Positions 15,636 to 23,877 of a stretch of 64,000 nt of DNA are shown here, in pieces. The notes under the pieces are model-generated. The model worked only from the letters and a program-made list of their open reading frames with translations. It was not told the origin of the DNA and made no database searches. The position numbers and the translations under genes were made by a program. Source of the DNA: CAZEHO01 sp964511945. GTDB taxonomy: Bacteria; Actinomycetota; Acidimicrobiia; Spongiisociales; UBA11373. The DNA lies in assembly GCA_964511945.1 (NCBI GenBank), contig CAZEHO010000002.1, positions 186,001 through 250,000 of the forward strand, read 5' to 3'. The stretch's first letter is position 1. Every line of letters begins with the position of its first letter.

Positions 15636-18338
15636 TCAGGAACGGGGGTTGCTGACCGCCGCCTGGGCTGCGGCCAGCCGTGCGATCGGCACCCGGAAGG
15701 GCGAGCAGGACACGTAGTTGAGACGCAACTCGTGGCACAGTTCGATCGATTTCGGATCGCCGCCGTGCTCGCCACAGATCCCGATCTCGATGTCGGGGTT
15801 GGTGGAGCGTCCACCGTCCACAGCGATTCCCATCAGCTTGCCGATGCCGTTTCGGTCGATCGAGGCGAAGGGGTTCTCGTCGAGGATCCCCTGCTCGAGA
15901 TACGACATGAGGAACCCCGCCTCGGCGTCGTCGCGGCTGATGCCGTACGTCGTCTGGGTGAGATCGTTCGTTCCGAACGAGAAGAACTGGGCGTACTCGG
16001 CCACCTCGTCGGCGGTGAGCGCCGCCCGCGGGATCTCGATCATCGTGCCGAACTTGTAGTCGATCTCGATGCCCTGTTCCTCCATGACCTTCTTGGCCTC
16101 GTCCTCGAGCACGCCGCGCTGGCGTTTCAGCTCGTTGACGTGGCTGGTCAGCGGGATCATCACCTCGGGATGCACGTCGACGCCGTCCTTGGCGGCTTCG
16201 CACGCCGCCTCGAAAATGGCCCGCACCTGCATCTTGGTGAGCTCCGGGATCATGATGCCGAGCCGCACGCCGCGGGTCCCCAGCATGGGGTTGGCCTCGT
16301 GGAGCGTCTCGACCCGGGCCAGCATCGCCTCGTCGGCCTCGATCTTGGCTTCGAGCTCCGCCCGGTCGCCCTCACCGGCGGCGAGCGCCACCTTTGCCTC
16401 GGTGATCCCCTTCATCAGGTCACCGAACTCGGGGAGGAACTCATGGAGGGGCGGATCGATCAGGCGGATGATGACCGGAAGGCCATCCATCTCCCGGAAG
16501 AGCCCGGAGAAGTCGCCCCGCTGATAGGGGAGCAGTCCGTCCAGAGCTTCCTGGCGGACCTTCGGGTCGGTGGTGGTGATCATCTGCTGCACGAGTGGGA
16601 GCCGGTCGGTCTCGAAGAACATGTGCTCGGTTCGGGCCAGGCCGATCCCTTCGGCGCCGTAGCGGCGGGCCCGCTCGGCATCGACGGCGTAGTCGGCATT
16701 GGCCCACACCCCGAGCTGGCGCAGCTCGTCGGCCCAGCTGAGGAGCTTCACGAGCCACGGATCGGAGATGTCGGGGACCAGCGTGTCCAATTGACCGACG
16801 AAGACCTCGCCGGTGGTGCCGTCGATGCTGATCGAGTCACCTTCGGCAATGGTGGTGTCGCCGACGGTCATCGTGCGGCCCGCAAGGTCGATCTGGAGTT
16901 CGGCCACGCCGACCACGGCCGGCTTGCCGAACTGGCGGGCGACCAGCGCGGCGTGGCTGGTGCGGCCACCCTTGCTGGTCAGGATGCCGTTGGCGGCCAG
17001 CATGCCGTGCACGTCGTCGGGCTTGGTCTCGGGGCGAACCATGATGACGTTCTTACCCTCGCCCTTGGCCCATTCCTCAGCGAGGTCGGCGGTGAACGCA
17101 ATAACGCCGACGGCGGCACCGGGGGAGACGTTCAGGCCATCGGCGAGCTTGTCTCCGGATGCCTTGGCCTCGGTGGAGAACTGCGGATGGAGGAAGAAGT
17201 CGACCTGATCGGGATTGACCCGCATGACGGCTTCCTGCTTCGTGATAAGCCCCTCTTCCGCCTGATCCACGGCGATCCGCACCGCGGCCTGGGCGGTGCG
17301 CTTGCCGTCGCGGGTCTGCAGCAGCCAGAGCTTGCCGCGCTCGACGGTGAACTCGATGTCCTGCATCTCGCGGTAGTGCTGCTCGAGGCGCTCGGCGATG
17401 TCGGCGAACTCCTCGTACAAGCTGGACATCTGCACTTCCATGTCCGCCATGCGGAGGGTGGGGCGAGTGCCGGCGACGACGTCCTCGCCCTGGGCGTTGA
17501 ACAGGAAGTCGCCTTCGATCTTGTTCTCGCCGGTTGTGGCGTTGCGGCTCACGGCGACGCCGGTGGCGCAACCCTCGCCCATGTTGCCGAAGACCATCGT
17601 CTGGATGTTCACGGCGGTGCCGAGGTCGTGATCGATACCGGCGGCGTTGCGGTAGTCGAACGCCCGCTTGCCGTTCCAGGACTTGAACACGGCTTCGGTG
17701 GCCAGCTTGAGCTGCTCGACCGGCTCGGAGGGGAACGCCGGTGCCAGCTTCTTGAATTCGGCAATGATGCCGAGCAGCGCATCCGCGGGGAGGTCGCTGT
17801 CGCTCTCGACGCCGTTGGCCTCGCGGGCCGCTTCGAGAACCTCCTCGAACGGCTCATCGTCGAGTCCGAGCACGACCGATCCGAACATCTGGATGAGTCG
17901 GCGGTATGAGTCGTACACGAAACGGGCATCGCCGGTGAGCCCGATCATGCTCCCGGCGACCTCGTCGTTCATGCCGATGTTTAGGACCGTGTCCATCATG
18001 CCGGGCATCGAGAACTTCGCACCGGAGCGACACGACACCAGCAGCGGATTCTTGGCGTCGCCGAACTTCTTGCCGGTGGCTTCTTCGATCCTCGAGAGCT
18101 GTGCCGCGATCTGGTCCCAGCTTCCGGCGGGGAAGGCCTCACCGGCGTCGAGATACGCCAGGCACGCTGCAGTGCTGACGGTGAAACCCGGAGGTACCGG
18201 AACCCCAAGCCGGGTCATGTCGCCGAGGTTGGCTCCCTTGCCTCCGAGCAGGCCCCGAACCTGATCCCAATCTCCACCCAACGACTCCTGTGCCTGGTCG
18301 ACCTCGTCGAACCCGTACACCCACTTCGTTTCGGACAT
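15636..18338 (-). CDS. ppdK: pyruvate, phosphate dikinase
   Basis: A 900-residue enzyme, the usual length, starting at ATG 18338 (MSETKWVYGFDE). The N-terminal ATP-grasp begins with GLLGGKGANLGDMTRLGVPVPPG. The phosphohistidine swivelling domain has GGRTSHAALVARQFGKPAVVG, with the catalytic His in TSHA, and the C-terminal PEP/pyruvate TIM barrel ends GICGEHGGDP with the catalytic Cys. It interconverts pyruvate, ATP and phosphate with phosphoenolpyruvate, AMP and pyrophosphate, working in gluconeogenesis or in PPi-dependent glycolysis. A 16-bp palindrome lies about 47 bases upstream of the start. Very sure. Confidence 0.97.
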   Translation of the reverse strand: MSETKWVYGFDEVDQAQESLGGDWDQVRGLLGGKGANLGDMTRLGVPVPPGFTVSTAACLAYLDAGEAFPAGSWDQIAAQLSRIEEATGKKFGDAKNPLLVSCRSGAKFSMPGMMDTVLNIGMNDEVAGSMIGLTGDARFVYDSYRRLIQMFGSVVLGLDDEPFEEVLEAAREANGVESDSDLPADALLGIIAEFKKLAPAFPSEPVEQLKLATEAVFKSWNGKRAFDYRNAAGIDHDLGTAVNIQTMVFGNMGEGCATGVAVSRNATTGENKIEGDFLFNAQGEDVVAGTRPTLRMADMEVQMSSLYEEFADIAERLEQHYREMQDIEFTVERGKLWLLQTRDGKRTAQAAVRIAVDQAEEGLITKQEAVMRVNPDQVDFFLHPQFSTEAKASGDKLADGLNVSPGAAVGVIAFTADLAEEWAKGEGKNVIMVRPETKPDDVHGMLAANGILTSKGGRTSHAALVARQFGKPAVVGVAELQIDLAGRTMTVGDTTIAEGDSISIDGTTGEVFVGQLDTLVPDISDPWLVKLLSWADELRQLGVWANADYAVDAERARRYGAEGIGLARTEHMFFETDRLPLVQQMITTTDPKVRQEALDGLLPYQRGDFSGLFREMDGLPVIIRLIDPPLHEFLPEFGDLMKGITEAKVALAAGEGDRAELEAKIEADEAMLARVETLHEANPMLGTRGVRLGIMIPELTKMQVRAIFEAACEAAKDGVDVHPEVMIPLTSHVNELKRQRGVLEDEAKKVMEEQGIEIDYKFGTMIEIPRAALTADEVAEYAQFFSFGTNDLTQTTYGISRDDAEAGFLMSYLEQGILDENPFASIDRNGIGKLMGIAVDGGRSTNPDIEIGICGEHGGDPKSIELCHELRLNYVSCSPFRVPIARLAAAQAAVSNPRS

Positions 18339-18574
18339 GCGCGTGACGCTCCTGGATTGCGGTGCATTCCCCATTATGGGCGTTTTGGAACGGGTTCCAA
18401 GGGACGGGGTGCCCGGGTGATCCGCCGATGGTCCTTGTGGGCGAGCGAAGCTCACTCAGCGGTGCTCATTCCCCTCTCATCAAACGCTTCGGGAAGCTCA
18501 CCGCCGGCCTCACAGATCTCGAACACGGCGATCCGAATCTGTCTGCAGCGATGGCGAGTGAAAGGAACGGAACG
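18339..18574. other. divergent intergenic region between ppdK and a secreted-protein gene
   Basis: This 236-bp region holds the promoters of two divergent genes. Apart from the palindrome at 18385-18400 I see no gene; a longer in-frame extension of the rightward gene from 18362 lacks a signal peptide and is not favoured. Confidence 0.4.
18385..18400. promoter_or_regulatory. palindromic candidate operator TTGGAAC-GG-GTTCCAA
   Basis: A perfect 7-bp inverted repeat around GG lies 47 bases upstream of the ppdK start codon. Size and arrangement resemble sites of dimeric LacI- or TetR-family regulators. It could control ppdK, the divergent gene, or both. No regulator gene is adjacent. Confidence 0.45.
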
Positions 18575-19171
18575 ATGCGCCAAACGCTGAAGATCGGAAT
18601 CGTGACCCTGGTGGTTGCGGCGATGGCGATGTCGGGCCTGGCTCTGGCCCAAACCGACGATTCGAGCACGAATCCCCCCGCGGCAACCGAGCAGGGACAG
18701 AGTCGGATCATGGAGAATCTCGGTCCCCTGGTCGAGGACGGCACCCTGACTCAGGCGCAGGCCGAGGCGGTTGCCGAAGTCCTGGCCGACGGATCCCGCG
18801 GGCACGGGCGCCGTGGCCCCGGCTTCGAAGGGATCGCTGAGTTCCTCGGAACGACCGTGGACGAGATCCGTCAGGCGCTGCAGGCAGGGTCCACCCTCGC
18901 CGACGTGGCGGCCGACAACGGATCGAGCGCCGACGCCCTGATCGACTACATGGTCGGCGAGGCCACCGAGCGCCTCGATCAGGCGGTGGCCGACGGCAAG
19001 ATCGACGAGGCCGGGAAAGCTGAGAGGCTGGCCGAGATCACCGAGAGGATCACCGACGGGGTCAACGGCGAGTTTGAGCCCGGCGACCGTGGTCCCGGCC
19101 GGCGGGGCCCCGGTGGGCCCGGCGGGGAGCGGGGCCCCAGCGGCCCGGAGGGTGAGGGCACCAGCGCCTGA
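18575..19171 (+). CDS. secreted alpha-helical protein with Gly/Pro-rich tail
   Basis: A 198-residue protein starting at ATG 18575 after AAAGGAA. Residues 1-25 are a signal peptide (IVTLVVAAMAMSGLALAQ). The mature part is helical and acidic, with a repeated pattern in which LVEDGTLTQAQAEAVAEVLADG is echoed by AVADGKIDEAGKAERLAEI, the DG-x-I/L-T/D-x-A-x-A motif seen in many actinobacterial exported proteins. The final 30 residues are a Gly/Pro/Arg tract (GPGRRGPGGPGG). I do not recognise a function. A strong terminator follows. Confidence 0.6.
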   Translation: MRQTLKIGIVTLVVAAMAMSGLALAQTDDSSTNPPAATEQGQSRIMENLGPLVEDGTLTQAQAEAVAEVLADGSRGHGRRGPGFEGIAEFLGTTVDEIRQALQAGSTLADVAADNGSSADALIDYMVGEATERLDQAVADGKIDEAGKAERLAEITERITDGVNGEFEPGDRGPGRRGPGGPGGERGPSGPEGEGTSA

Positions 19172-19201
19172 TCAACACACTCCATCTCCTCCCGTGCGAT
19201 T

Positions 19202-19223
19202 GGGGCGGCCTTCGGGCCGCCCC
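19202..19223. terminator. intrinsic terminator-like hairpin with TTCG loop
   Basis: GGGGCGGCC (19202-19210), loop TTCG, GGCCGCCCC (19215-19223): a perfect 9-bp stem closed by a stable UUCG tetraloop, 30 bases after the stop of the secreted helical protein. Confidence 0.65.
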
Positions 19224-19308
19224 ACATCGTGTGGATTCCTCGAGTACCTCAGTGGCGCAGCCCGGCAGGCGCCAATATCCTCCTTCGCAACCGACCGGAG
19301 TGAGGGGG

Positions 19309-19608
19309 ATGGTTGGGAGCACGGACGATGGCGCCGGCGGGTTGCCTCCGCCGCCACCACCGCTAGCAACACCGGAGGCCGCCCTGCCCGACCTGGCTGG
19401 AGACCTCGACCGCATGATGAGCGGGGTCGAGGCGGCCGTCGGTGAATATCGATCCGGTGCGATCACGCTGCAGGACCTACAGCATCGGTGTCTCGAAGCC
19501 GGGGTCGTTCGATCCGGGGGAGCCCTCCTGATCTGGGATTGGGTGAACGGGAAGGTGTTTGGATACGACGGCTTCCAGGTGACCGAGATCCCACTCGGTC
19601 AGTCGTGA
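19309..19608 (+). CDS. hypothetical protein, first gene of an overlapping pair
   Basis: Ninety-nine residues from ATG 19309 (purine-rich GGAGTGAGGGGG upstream). A Gly/Pro start (GGLPPPPPPLATP) leads into a helical segment (LAGDLDRMMSGVEAAVGEYRSGAITLQDLQHRCLEAGVV) and a C-terminal strand region (LLIWDWVNGKVFGYDG). There is no signal peptide. Its stop overlaps the GTG of the next gene, so the two are very probably co-translated. The family is not recognised. Confidence 0.55.
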   Translation: MVGSTDDGAGGLPPPPPPLATPEAALPDLAGDLDRMMSGVEAAVGEYRSGAITLQDLQHRCLEAGVVRSGGALLIWDWVNGKVFGYDGFQVTEIPLGQS

Positions 19609-20930
19609 CGACCGGCGGCTTGACACCGGGCGACTTCTGGACCTGGTGGGCGGGAGCACCCCGGGCCGGTGCTGCAGTCGGCACCACGTTCCAGCCGTGG
19701 GGGGCGGCGCTGCCGACAGAGGCAGGTCTTGCGGCCCGCGCCGCTTCCTTGCAAGGCCAGGTCCCGCCGCACCTGCTGAACCAGTTGAGTGCGTTCGACC
19801 GGACTCGCTTGTTCCGGGCGATGGAGAGGCTCCAGCACCTCCAGGCAACCACCGGCTCCCATCAGCTCACAGGACTGCAGCGGATCCAGAATCTGCAGTC
19901 GGCCATCAGCGGCATCCTTGGGGAAGCGGAAGGAAGCTTCCTGGCCCGGCGTCTCGCCGAACAAGAGGCGAAGCTTGCGCTCGGCGAGCACGCCGCCCGG
20001 GCCGCCGCCCGCCGTCCGGTCCGGCCGTTCCTCGGTCTGGGGCTCGGCGGTGCGGTGACGCTCGGGAGTGTGCTGCTGGTGCTGATCGTCGGCGGCATCA
20101 TCTGGCAGCAGCAGACCGATGCCCGTAACCGGATCGACAATCTGCCCGAGAACGCCGAACCGGCCACGATTTTCGTGGGCCCCGCCGCGTCCGGGGCGTG
20201 CGTGGATCAGATCATGCTGGAGAACGGCCTCACCTGGACCGACCAGGGATGGCGAGCTCCGCTGACTCTTCCCGAACCGCTGCTCTACGGCCCGGCATCA
20301 GAGAACGGCGCAGGCGGCGATGAAGCGCGCTATCGCAACAACGTGGCCGATTGGTACGCCTCGCTCACCGCCAGGGTCGACGCGGCGGTGACGGATTCGC
20401 AAGCCCGCTGCGGCACCGTCGCCGCGGGCACGTGTAGCGAGGCGGCCAGCCGTGCGCTCGTGTGGCGACAGGGTGAGGAAGACCCCGATGCGTATCGCAT
20501 CCTGGCATCGGAGGGCCGGCTCACCGCAGCGGTGTGGGAGTGGGAACGGGGGACCTGGGGAGAGGGCGACGATTTCGAATACGACGTCCTGGTCGCCCGT
20601 ATCAGCGGCCAACCGGGGACCGCCGTCTGCCTGCGGACCTCTCCGGCCGGCGATGAGGATCGGGGCCTGCTGGAGCAGGCCGGTGCCGACGAGGGAACTC
20701 TCCACTACGTCAACCAGGGGTGCTACTGGGGTCTCGGGGTGGAGAACGAGAACGGGTTCGAAAGCAACTGGATCGACTACGAGAGCGGGAATCAGCGGGT
20801 GAACCTGGGCACGGACGGTGGGGCCGCGCTCGTGTTCGGCGAGGTGAGCTGCGGAATCGGGCTGCCGGCGAGCACCCTCATTTGGGTCGAGATCTGGACC
20901 GAGCCGGGGGCAACGCTCGCTCCCGGCTGA
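19605..20930 (+). CDS. single-pass membrane protein of unknown function
   Basis: A 441-residue protein starting at GTG 19605, which overlaps the preceding stop (GTGA). The cytoplasmic part (1-140) is helical with Gln/Leu-rich stretches suggestive of coiled coil (LFRAMERLQHLQA, GLQRIQNLQSAI). One transmembrane helix lies at about 149-168 (AVTLGSVLLVLIVGGIIW), and the external domain (about 170-441) has at least seven cysteines and many Trp/Tyr. The topology suggests a sensor or partner linking the small upstream protein to the outside. No known domain was recognised. Confidence 0.6.
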   Translation: MTTGGLTPGDFWTWWAGAPRAGAAVGTTFQPWGAALPTEAGLAARAASLQGQVPPHLLNQLSAFDRTRLFRAMERLQHLQATTGSHQLTGLQRIQNLQSAISGILGEAEGSFLARRLAEQEAKLALGEHAARAAARRPVRPFLGLGLGGAVTLGSVLLVLIVGGIIWQQQTDARNRIDNLPENAEPATIFVGPAASGACVDQIMLENGLTWTDQGWRAPLTLPEPLLYGPASENGAGGDEARYRNNVADWYASLTARVDAAVTDSQARCGTVAAGTCSEAASRALVWRQGEEDPDAYRILASEGRLTAAVWEWERGTWGEGDDFEYDVLVARISGQPGTAVCLRTSPAGDEDRGLLEQAGADEGTLHYVNQGCYWGLGVENENGFESNWIDYESGNQRVNLGTDGGAALVFGEVSCGIGLPASTLIWVEIWTEPGATLAPG

Positions 20931-20974
20931 GCCTGCCCGGACACTCGAATCTGGACCTCGGTACCCTCCATCCC

Positions 20975-21634
20975 GTGCGGCTCGTCGTTGCGTCCTGCTC
21001 GGTGGACTACTCCGGCCGTCTCCAGGCGCACCTGTCGGAGGCGGTCAGGCTGATCATGATCAAGGCCGACGGCTGTGTTGCGATCCACGCCGACGGCGGC
21101 GCCTACAAGCCGCTCAACTGGATGAACGCCCCCAATCATCTCGAGGAGCGGCCCGGGGAGTGGATCGTCACCAATCCCAAGGGCGAGACCCTGGTGATTC
21201 GCTTCTCCGAGATCTTCTCCGACGTGACGCACGAGATGGGGATCGATCCCGGTCTCGACAAGGACGGTGTGGAGGCGAACCTCCAGCAACTGCTGGCCGA
21301 GCGCCCGTTCGCCATCGAACCCGGCCTCTCGCTGTTGCGGCGCGAGTACCCGACGGACATAGGTCCGGTTGATCTCCTCTGCCGTGACGAAGGGGATCAG
21401 GTGGTCGCCATCGAGATCAAGCGCCGCGGCGAGATCGACGGCGTGGAGCAACTGACGCGTTACCTCGACTTCCTCAATCGGGACCCGGCGCTCGCCCCGG
21501 TTCGGGGGATCCTCGTTGCTCAGGAGATCAAGCCACAGGCGAAGACGCTTGCCGCGGATCGCGGGCTCGGGTGCGTCGAGGTGGACTACGACGAACTCCG
21601 CGGCATCGAGAGCCCGAACTTGAAACTGTTCTGA
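20975..21634 (+). CDS. nucS: mismatch-specific endonuclease NucS (EndoMS)
   Basis: A 219-residue protein matching actinobacterial/archaeal NucS along its length. The N-terminal DNA-binding dimerisation domain starts at GTG 20975 (RLVVASCSVDYSGRLQAHL). The C-terminal RecB-like nuclease has Asp133 (in PVDLLCRD) and the Glu147-x-Lys149 pair (EIKRR), followed by the Gln-rich VEQLTRYLDFL. The final residues LKLF resemble the sliding-clamp-binding tail of mycobacterial and corynebacterial NucS. It cuts both strands at mismatches and provides mismatch repair in lineages lacking MutS/MutL. It is monocistronic, with a hairpin right after the stop. Confidence 0.93.
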   Translation: MRLVVASCSVDYSGRLQAHLSEAVRLIMIKADGCVAIHADGGAYKPLNWMNAPNHLEERPGEWIVTNPKGETLVIRFSEIFSDVTHEMGIDPGLDKDGVEANLQQLLAERPFAIEPGLSLLRREYPTDIGPVDLLCRDEGDQVVAIEIKRRGEIDGVEQLTRYLDFLNRDPALAPVRGILVAQEIKPQAKTLAADRGLGCVEVDYDELRGIESPNLKLF

Positions 21635-21652
21635 GCCGGCCTCCGGCCGGCT
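21634..21652. terminator. hairpin directly after nucS
   Basis: AGCCGGCC (21634-21641), loop TCC, GGCCGGCT (21645-21652): a perfect 8-bp GC-rich stem starting at the last base of the stop codon. Confidence 0.6.
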
Positions 21653-21729
21653 GGAAACAGGAGGTAGGTATTTGGTAGTAGACAGACCGCGGCCTCTGTC
21701 TACTACCTATTGCCTACTTCCTGTTGCCT
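21653..21729. repeat. palindromic array of 7-base units between nucS and the sigma factor gene
   Basis: The sequence divides exactly into eleven 7-mers. Five on the left mostly begin GG (GGAAACA, GGAGGTA, GGTATTT, GGTAGTA, GACAGAC), then CGCGGCC at the centre, then five ending CT (TCTGTCT, ACTACCT, ATTGCCT, ACTTCCT, GTTGCCT). The arms are inverted: GGTAGTAGACAGA (21674-21686) is the exact complement of 21695-21707, and pairing continues outward with a few mismatches. It lies between convergent genes and has lower GC than its surroundings. It could act as a two-way terminator or be a dispersed repeat element. Confidence 0.6.
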
Positions 21730-21749
21730 GCGAGCGGCAGCGAGCCGGC

Positions 21750-22685
21750 CTACAGCAGGCTCTCGAGATCGAAGCTGCAGCTCGGGTGACGCAGCTTCGC
21801 CAGCGCCCGGCCCTCTATCTGGCGGATCCGCTCCCGGGTGAGGTCGAACACCTTGCCGACATCCGACAGAGTCCTCGGTGAGTCGCCGTCGAGGCCGTAG
21901 CGGAGCCGGATCACCTGGCGTTCCCGTTCGTCGAGCAGGCACATGGCTGATTCGAGGTGGCGCCGGGCCGATCCTTCGGCGGCGACGAGGAAGGGGTCCG
22001 GAGCTCCGTTGTCCTCGACGAAGTCGGCCAGTTCGGCGTCGCCGTCGGTGCCTACCGGACGGTCGAGCGACACGGTGTCGCCGGGAGCCTCCATGGCGAT
22101 CTGGACTCGCTCCAGATCGAGCCCGCTGGCTTCGGCGATCTCCTCGTTGGTCGGTGGGCGGCGGAGCTGTTCGGCCAGCGAGAGTGAGGTTTCCTGCACC
22201 GTGCGAACCACGTCCACCATGTGTACCGGAAGCCGGATCGTGCGGCCCTGGTTCCCCAGGCCTCGGGTGATCGCCTGTCGGATCCACCAGGTGGCATAGG
22301 TCGAGAACTTGAAGCCCTTTCGCCAATCGAACTTCTCGACGGCACGGATCAGCCCGAGATTGCCTTCCTGGATGAGATCGAGCATGTCGAGCCCGCGGCC
22401 GGTGTAGCGCTTGGCGATCGAGATGACCAGGCGGAGGTTGGACCGGATGAACTCGGCTTTCGCCTCGTCGGCGAGGTGGATGGCCCGGAAGATGCGAGCC
22501 CGCTCCGCAGGGGAGAGGTCGGCAGCGTCGGCCTCGAGCTTGCGCTGGGCGCGGCGGCCGCGCTCCATGGTCCTGGCGAGTTGAACTTCGTCTTCCGCGG
22601 TGAGGAGGGTGTGCTCGGCGACGGACTCGAGGTACATGCCGACACTGTCGGACAGCCCTGGAGCCTCCCGGATCCGGCTCGCCAC
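21750..22685 (-). CDS. group 2 sigma-70 RNA polymerase sigma factor
   Basis: A sigma factor of about 311 residues. It has region 1.2 (DSVGMYLESV), region 2 (RSNLRLVISIAKRYTGRGLDMLDLIQEGNLGL, with the promoter-melting segment FKFSTYATWWIRQAITRG), region 3 (LPVHMVDVVRTVQE) and region 4 (LDERERQVIRLRYGLDGDSPRTLSDVG, then LTRERIRQIEGRALAKL). Region 1.1 is missing, so it is shorter than a housekeeping SigA and fits the SigB/HrdB-like group 2 class. It should recognise -10/-35 promoters of the primary type. The start is uncertain: GTG 22685 is taken because the family similarity begins just after it and a promoter-like pair lies upstream; ATG 22763 is the alternative. Confidence 0.88.
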   Translation of the reverse strand: MASRIREAPGLSDSVGMYLESVAEHTLLTAEDEVQLARTMERGRRAQRKLEADAADLSPAERARIFRAIHLADEAKAEFIRSNLRLVISIAKRYTGRGLDMLDLIQEGNLGLIRAVEKFDWRKGFKFSTYATWWIRQAITRGLGNQGRTIRLPVHMVDVVRTVQETSLSLAEQLRRPPTNEEIAEASGLDLERVQIAMEAPGDTVSLDRPVGTDGDAELADFVEDNGAPDPFLVAAEGSARRHLESAMCLLDERERQVIRLRYGLDGDSPRTLSDVGKVFDLTRERIRQIEGRALAKLRHPSCSFDLESLL

Positions 22686-22713
22686 CGCGCTCCCTTCGCT
22701 GTTCGGGAACCGC

Positions 22714-22743
22714 ACGGTATCACGACGCTGCGTGATCGCGCAA
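22714..22743 (-). promoter_or_regulatory. possible promoter of the sigma factor gene
   Basis: On the minus strand TTGCGC (22743-22738) and TACCGT (22719-22714) are 18 bases apart, and GTG 22685 follows at 28 bases. This is plausible but weak. Confidence 0.25.
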
Positions 22744-22883
22744 TGTGACAAAAGCCCCGACATCGTTGGTACCGGTTCCACTCATCTGAGGGTTGTCCCA
22801 GGTCAGAGCCCATTTCGGCTCGATGCAAACAACCGAATCCCTCCATCGGAGTCAACTGCGGAGAGTAGTCGGTGTACCCGGTG

Positions 22884-23372
22884 CTATCCGGGCGCCCGGT
22901 CGTCGGGGCGACGCTCGAGCTCCTCGAGTCCGAGGCGGTAGACGACGAACTCGGAGACCCCACCGGTGAGCGAGTCGTAGAGGAGGCGGGCACGCCGGTT
23001 GTGGTGCTCGGTCTGCCAGTAGAGGTAGCACCACCCGCGGCTGCGCCGCACCTCATCAACCGCCGTGATGAGAGCCCGACCGATCCCGCGCCCGCGATAC
23101 GGCTCGGCAACGACGAGATCCTGCAGGTAACACATCGGGACCTCTTCCCAGGTGTCGATGTGGGGCACGAATATCGCCATGCCGACCACGGTGTCATCGG
23201 CTTCAGCCACCAGGCACTCCACCGGATCGGCCGGGTTGAGCAGCCGCGTCCACAGGAAGTCGTCGCGAGCCGGGGGGAGATCGGCCCGATAGTGGGCGAG
23301 ATACAGCTCCCAGAGCTCCTGCCAGCGGCTCCGGTCGGATGGGCGGAGAGGTCGGATTGCCGCTGCGGTCAT
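22884..23372 (-). CDS. GNAT-family N-acetyltransferase
   Basis: A 162-residue protein from ATG 23372 (MTAAAIRPLRPSDRSRW). The acetyl-CoA pyrophosphate loop is in motif A, LQDLVVAEPYRGRGIGRALI (about 93-112, with R-G-R-G-I-G), followed by the motif B segment CYLYWQTEHHNRRARLLYDSL. GNAT enzymes move acetyl from acetyl-CoA to an amine. The HNxxARxLYD pattern is typical of small-molecule or polyamine-type members, but the substrate is not predictable from sequence. It is likely monocistronic. Confidence 0.82.
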   Translation of the reverse strand: MTAAAIRPLRPSDRSRWQELWELYLAHYRADLPPARDDFLWTRLLNPADPVECLVAEADDTVVGMAIFVPHIDTWEEVPMCYLQDLVVAEPYRGRGIGRALITAVDEVRRSRGWCYLYWQTEHHNRRARLLYDSLTGGVSEFVVYRLGLEELERRPDDRAPG

Positions 23373-23496
23373 GGTGCAGATTCTCGTCGTGGGGATGCGG
23401 CCGTGCCACCTCAGTTCGATGTGACCTTCGCCCCTGCGAGACCTTGCCGGATCGGCGCGAACCTGTATGAACCCAAGGGGACTGGAGCGGTGCAAC

Positions 23497-23841
23497 ATGG
23501 CAGACATCGAGGAACTCGTCGGCCGGGCACCTGAGGCGCTCACGGTGAAGAGGGTGTTCGGTGACCCGTACGAGGGAGGCGGCGTCACGCTGATCCCGGC
23601 CGCCGCAGTACGCGGCTGCGGTTGCGCCGGAGACGGTGACGGGGGTGAGGACGGCAGCGGCTGTGGTGGCGGGTTCGGCGTGTCGGCGCGGCCCGTCGGG
23701 GCATATCAGATCAAGGACGGTGAGGTGACCTGGGTTCCTGCCGCCGACACCACAAGGGTCATCATCGCATCGCAGATCTTCGGTCTTGCGGCGCTGCTGA
23801 TTCTCCGTTCGATCTTCAAGCGGAGGCGGCGCCGCACCTGA
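23497..23841 (+). CDS. GerW/YtfJ-family sporulation-like protein
   Basis: A 114-residue protein from ATG 23497, beginning MADIEELVGRAPEALTVKRVFGDPYEGGGVTLIPAAAVRG, which closely follows the GerW/YtfJ family (PF09579). A Gly/Asp/Cys-rich loop (about 41-60) precedes GFGVSARPVGAYQIKDGEVTWVPAAD, and the C-terminus is a transmembrane-like helix with a basic end (SIFKRRRRRT). In Bacillus the family is linked to germination, but non-sporulating actinobacteria also carry it with unknown role. Family assignment is fairly sure. Confidence 0.75.
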   Translation: MADIEELVGRAPEALTVKRVFGDPYEGGGVTLIPAAAVRGCGCAGDGDGGEDGSGCGGGFGVSARPVGAYQIKDGEVTWVPAADTTRVIIASQIFGLAALLILRSIFKRRRRRT

Positions 23842-23877
23842 TTCGCCGGTCTTACGGTGCATCTAGGGTGAGCAGCC

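Noticed and set aside
15732..17909. 725-codon open frame on the plus strand opposite ppdK
   Set aside because: It mirrors the codons of ppdK, which is certain; long antisense frames are usual in GC-rich genes. Composition (His/Gly/Leu-rich) is that of a shadow.
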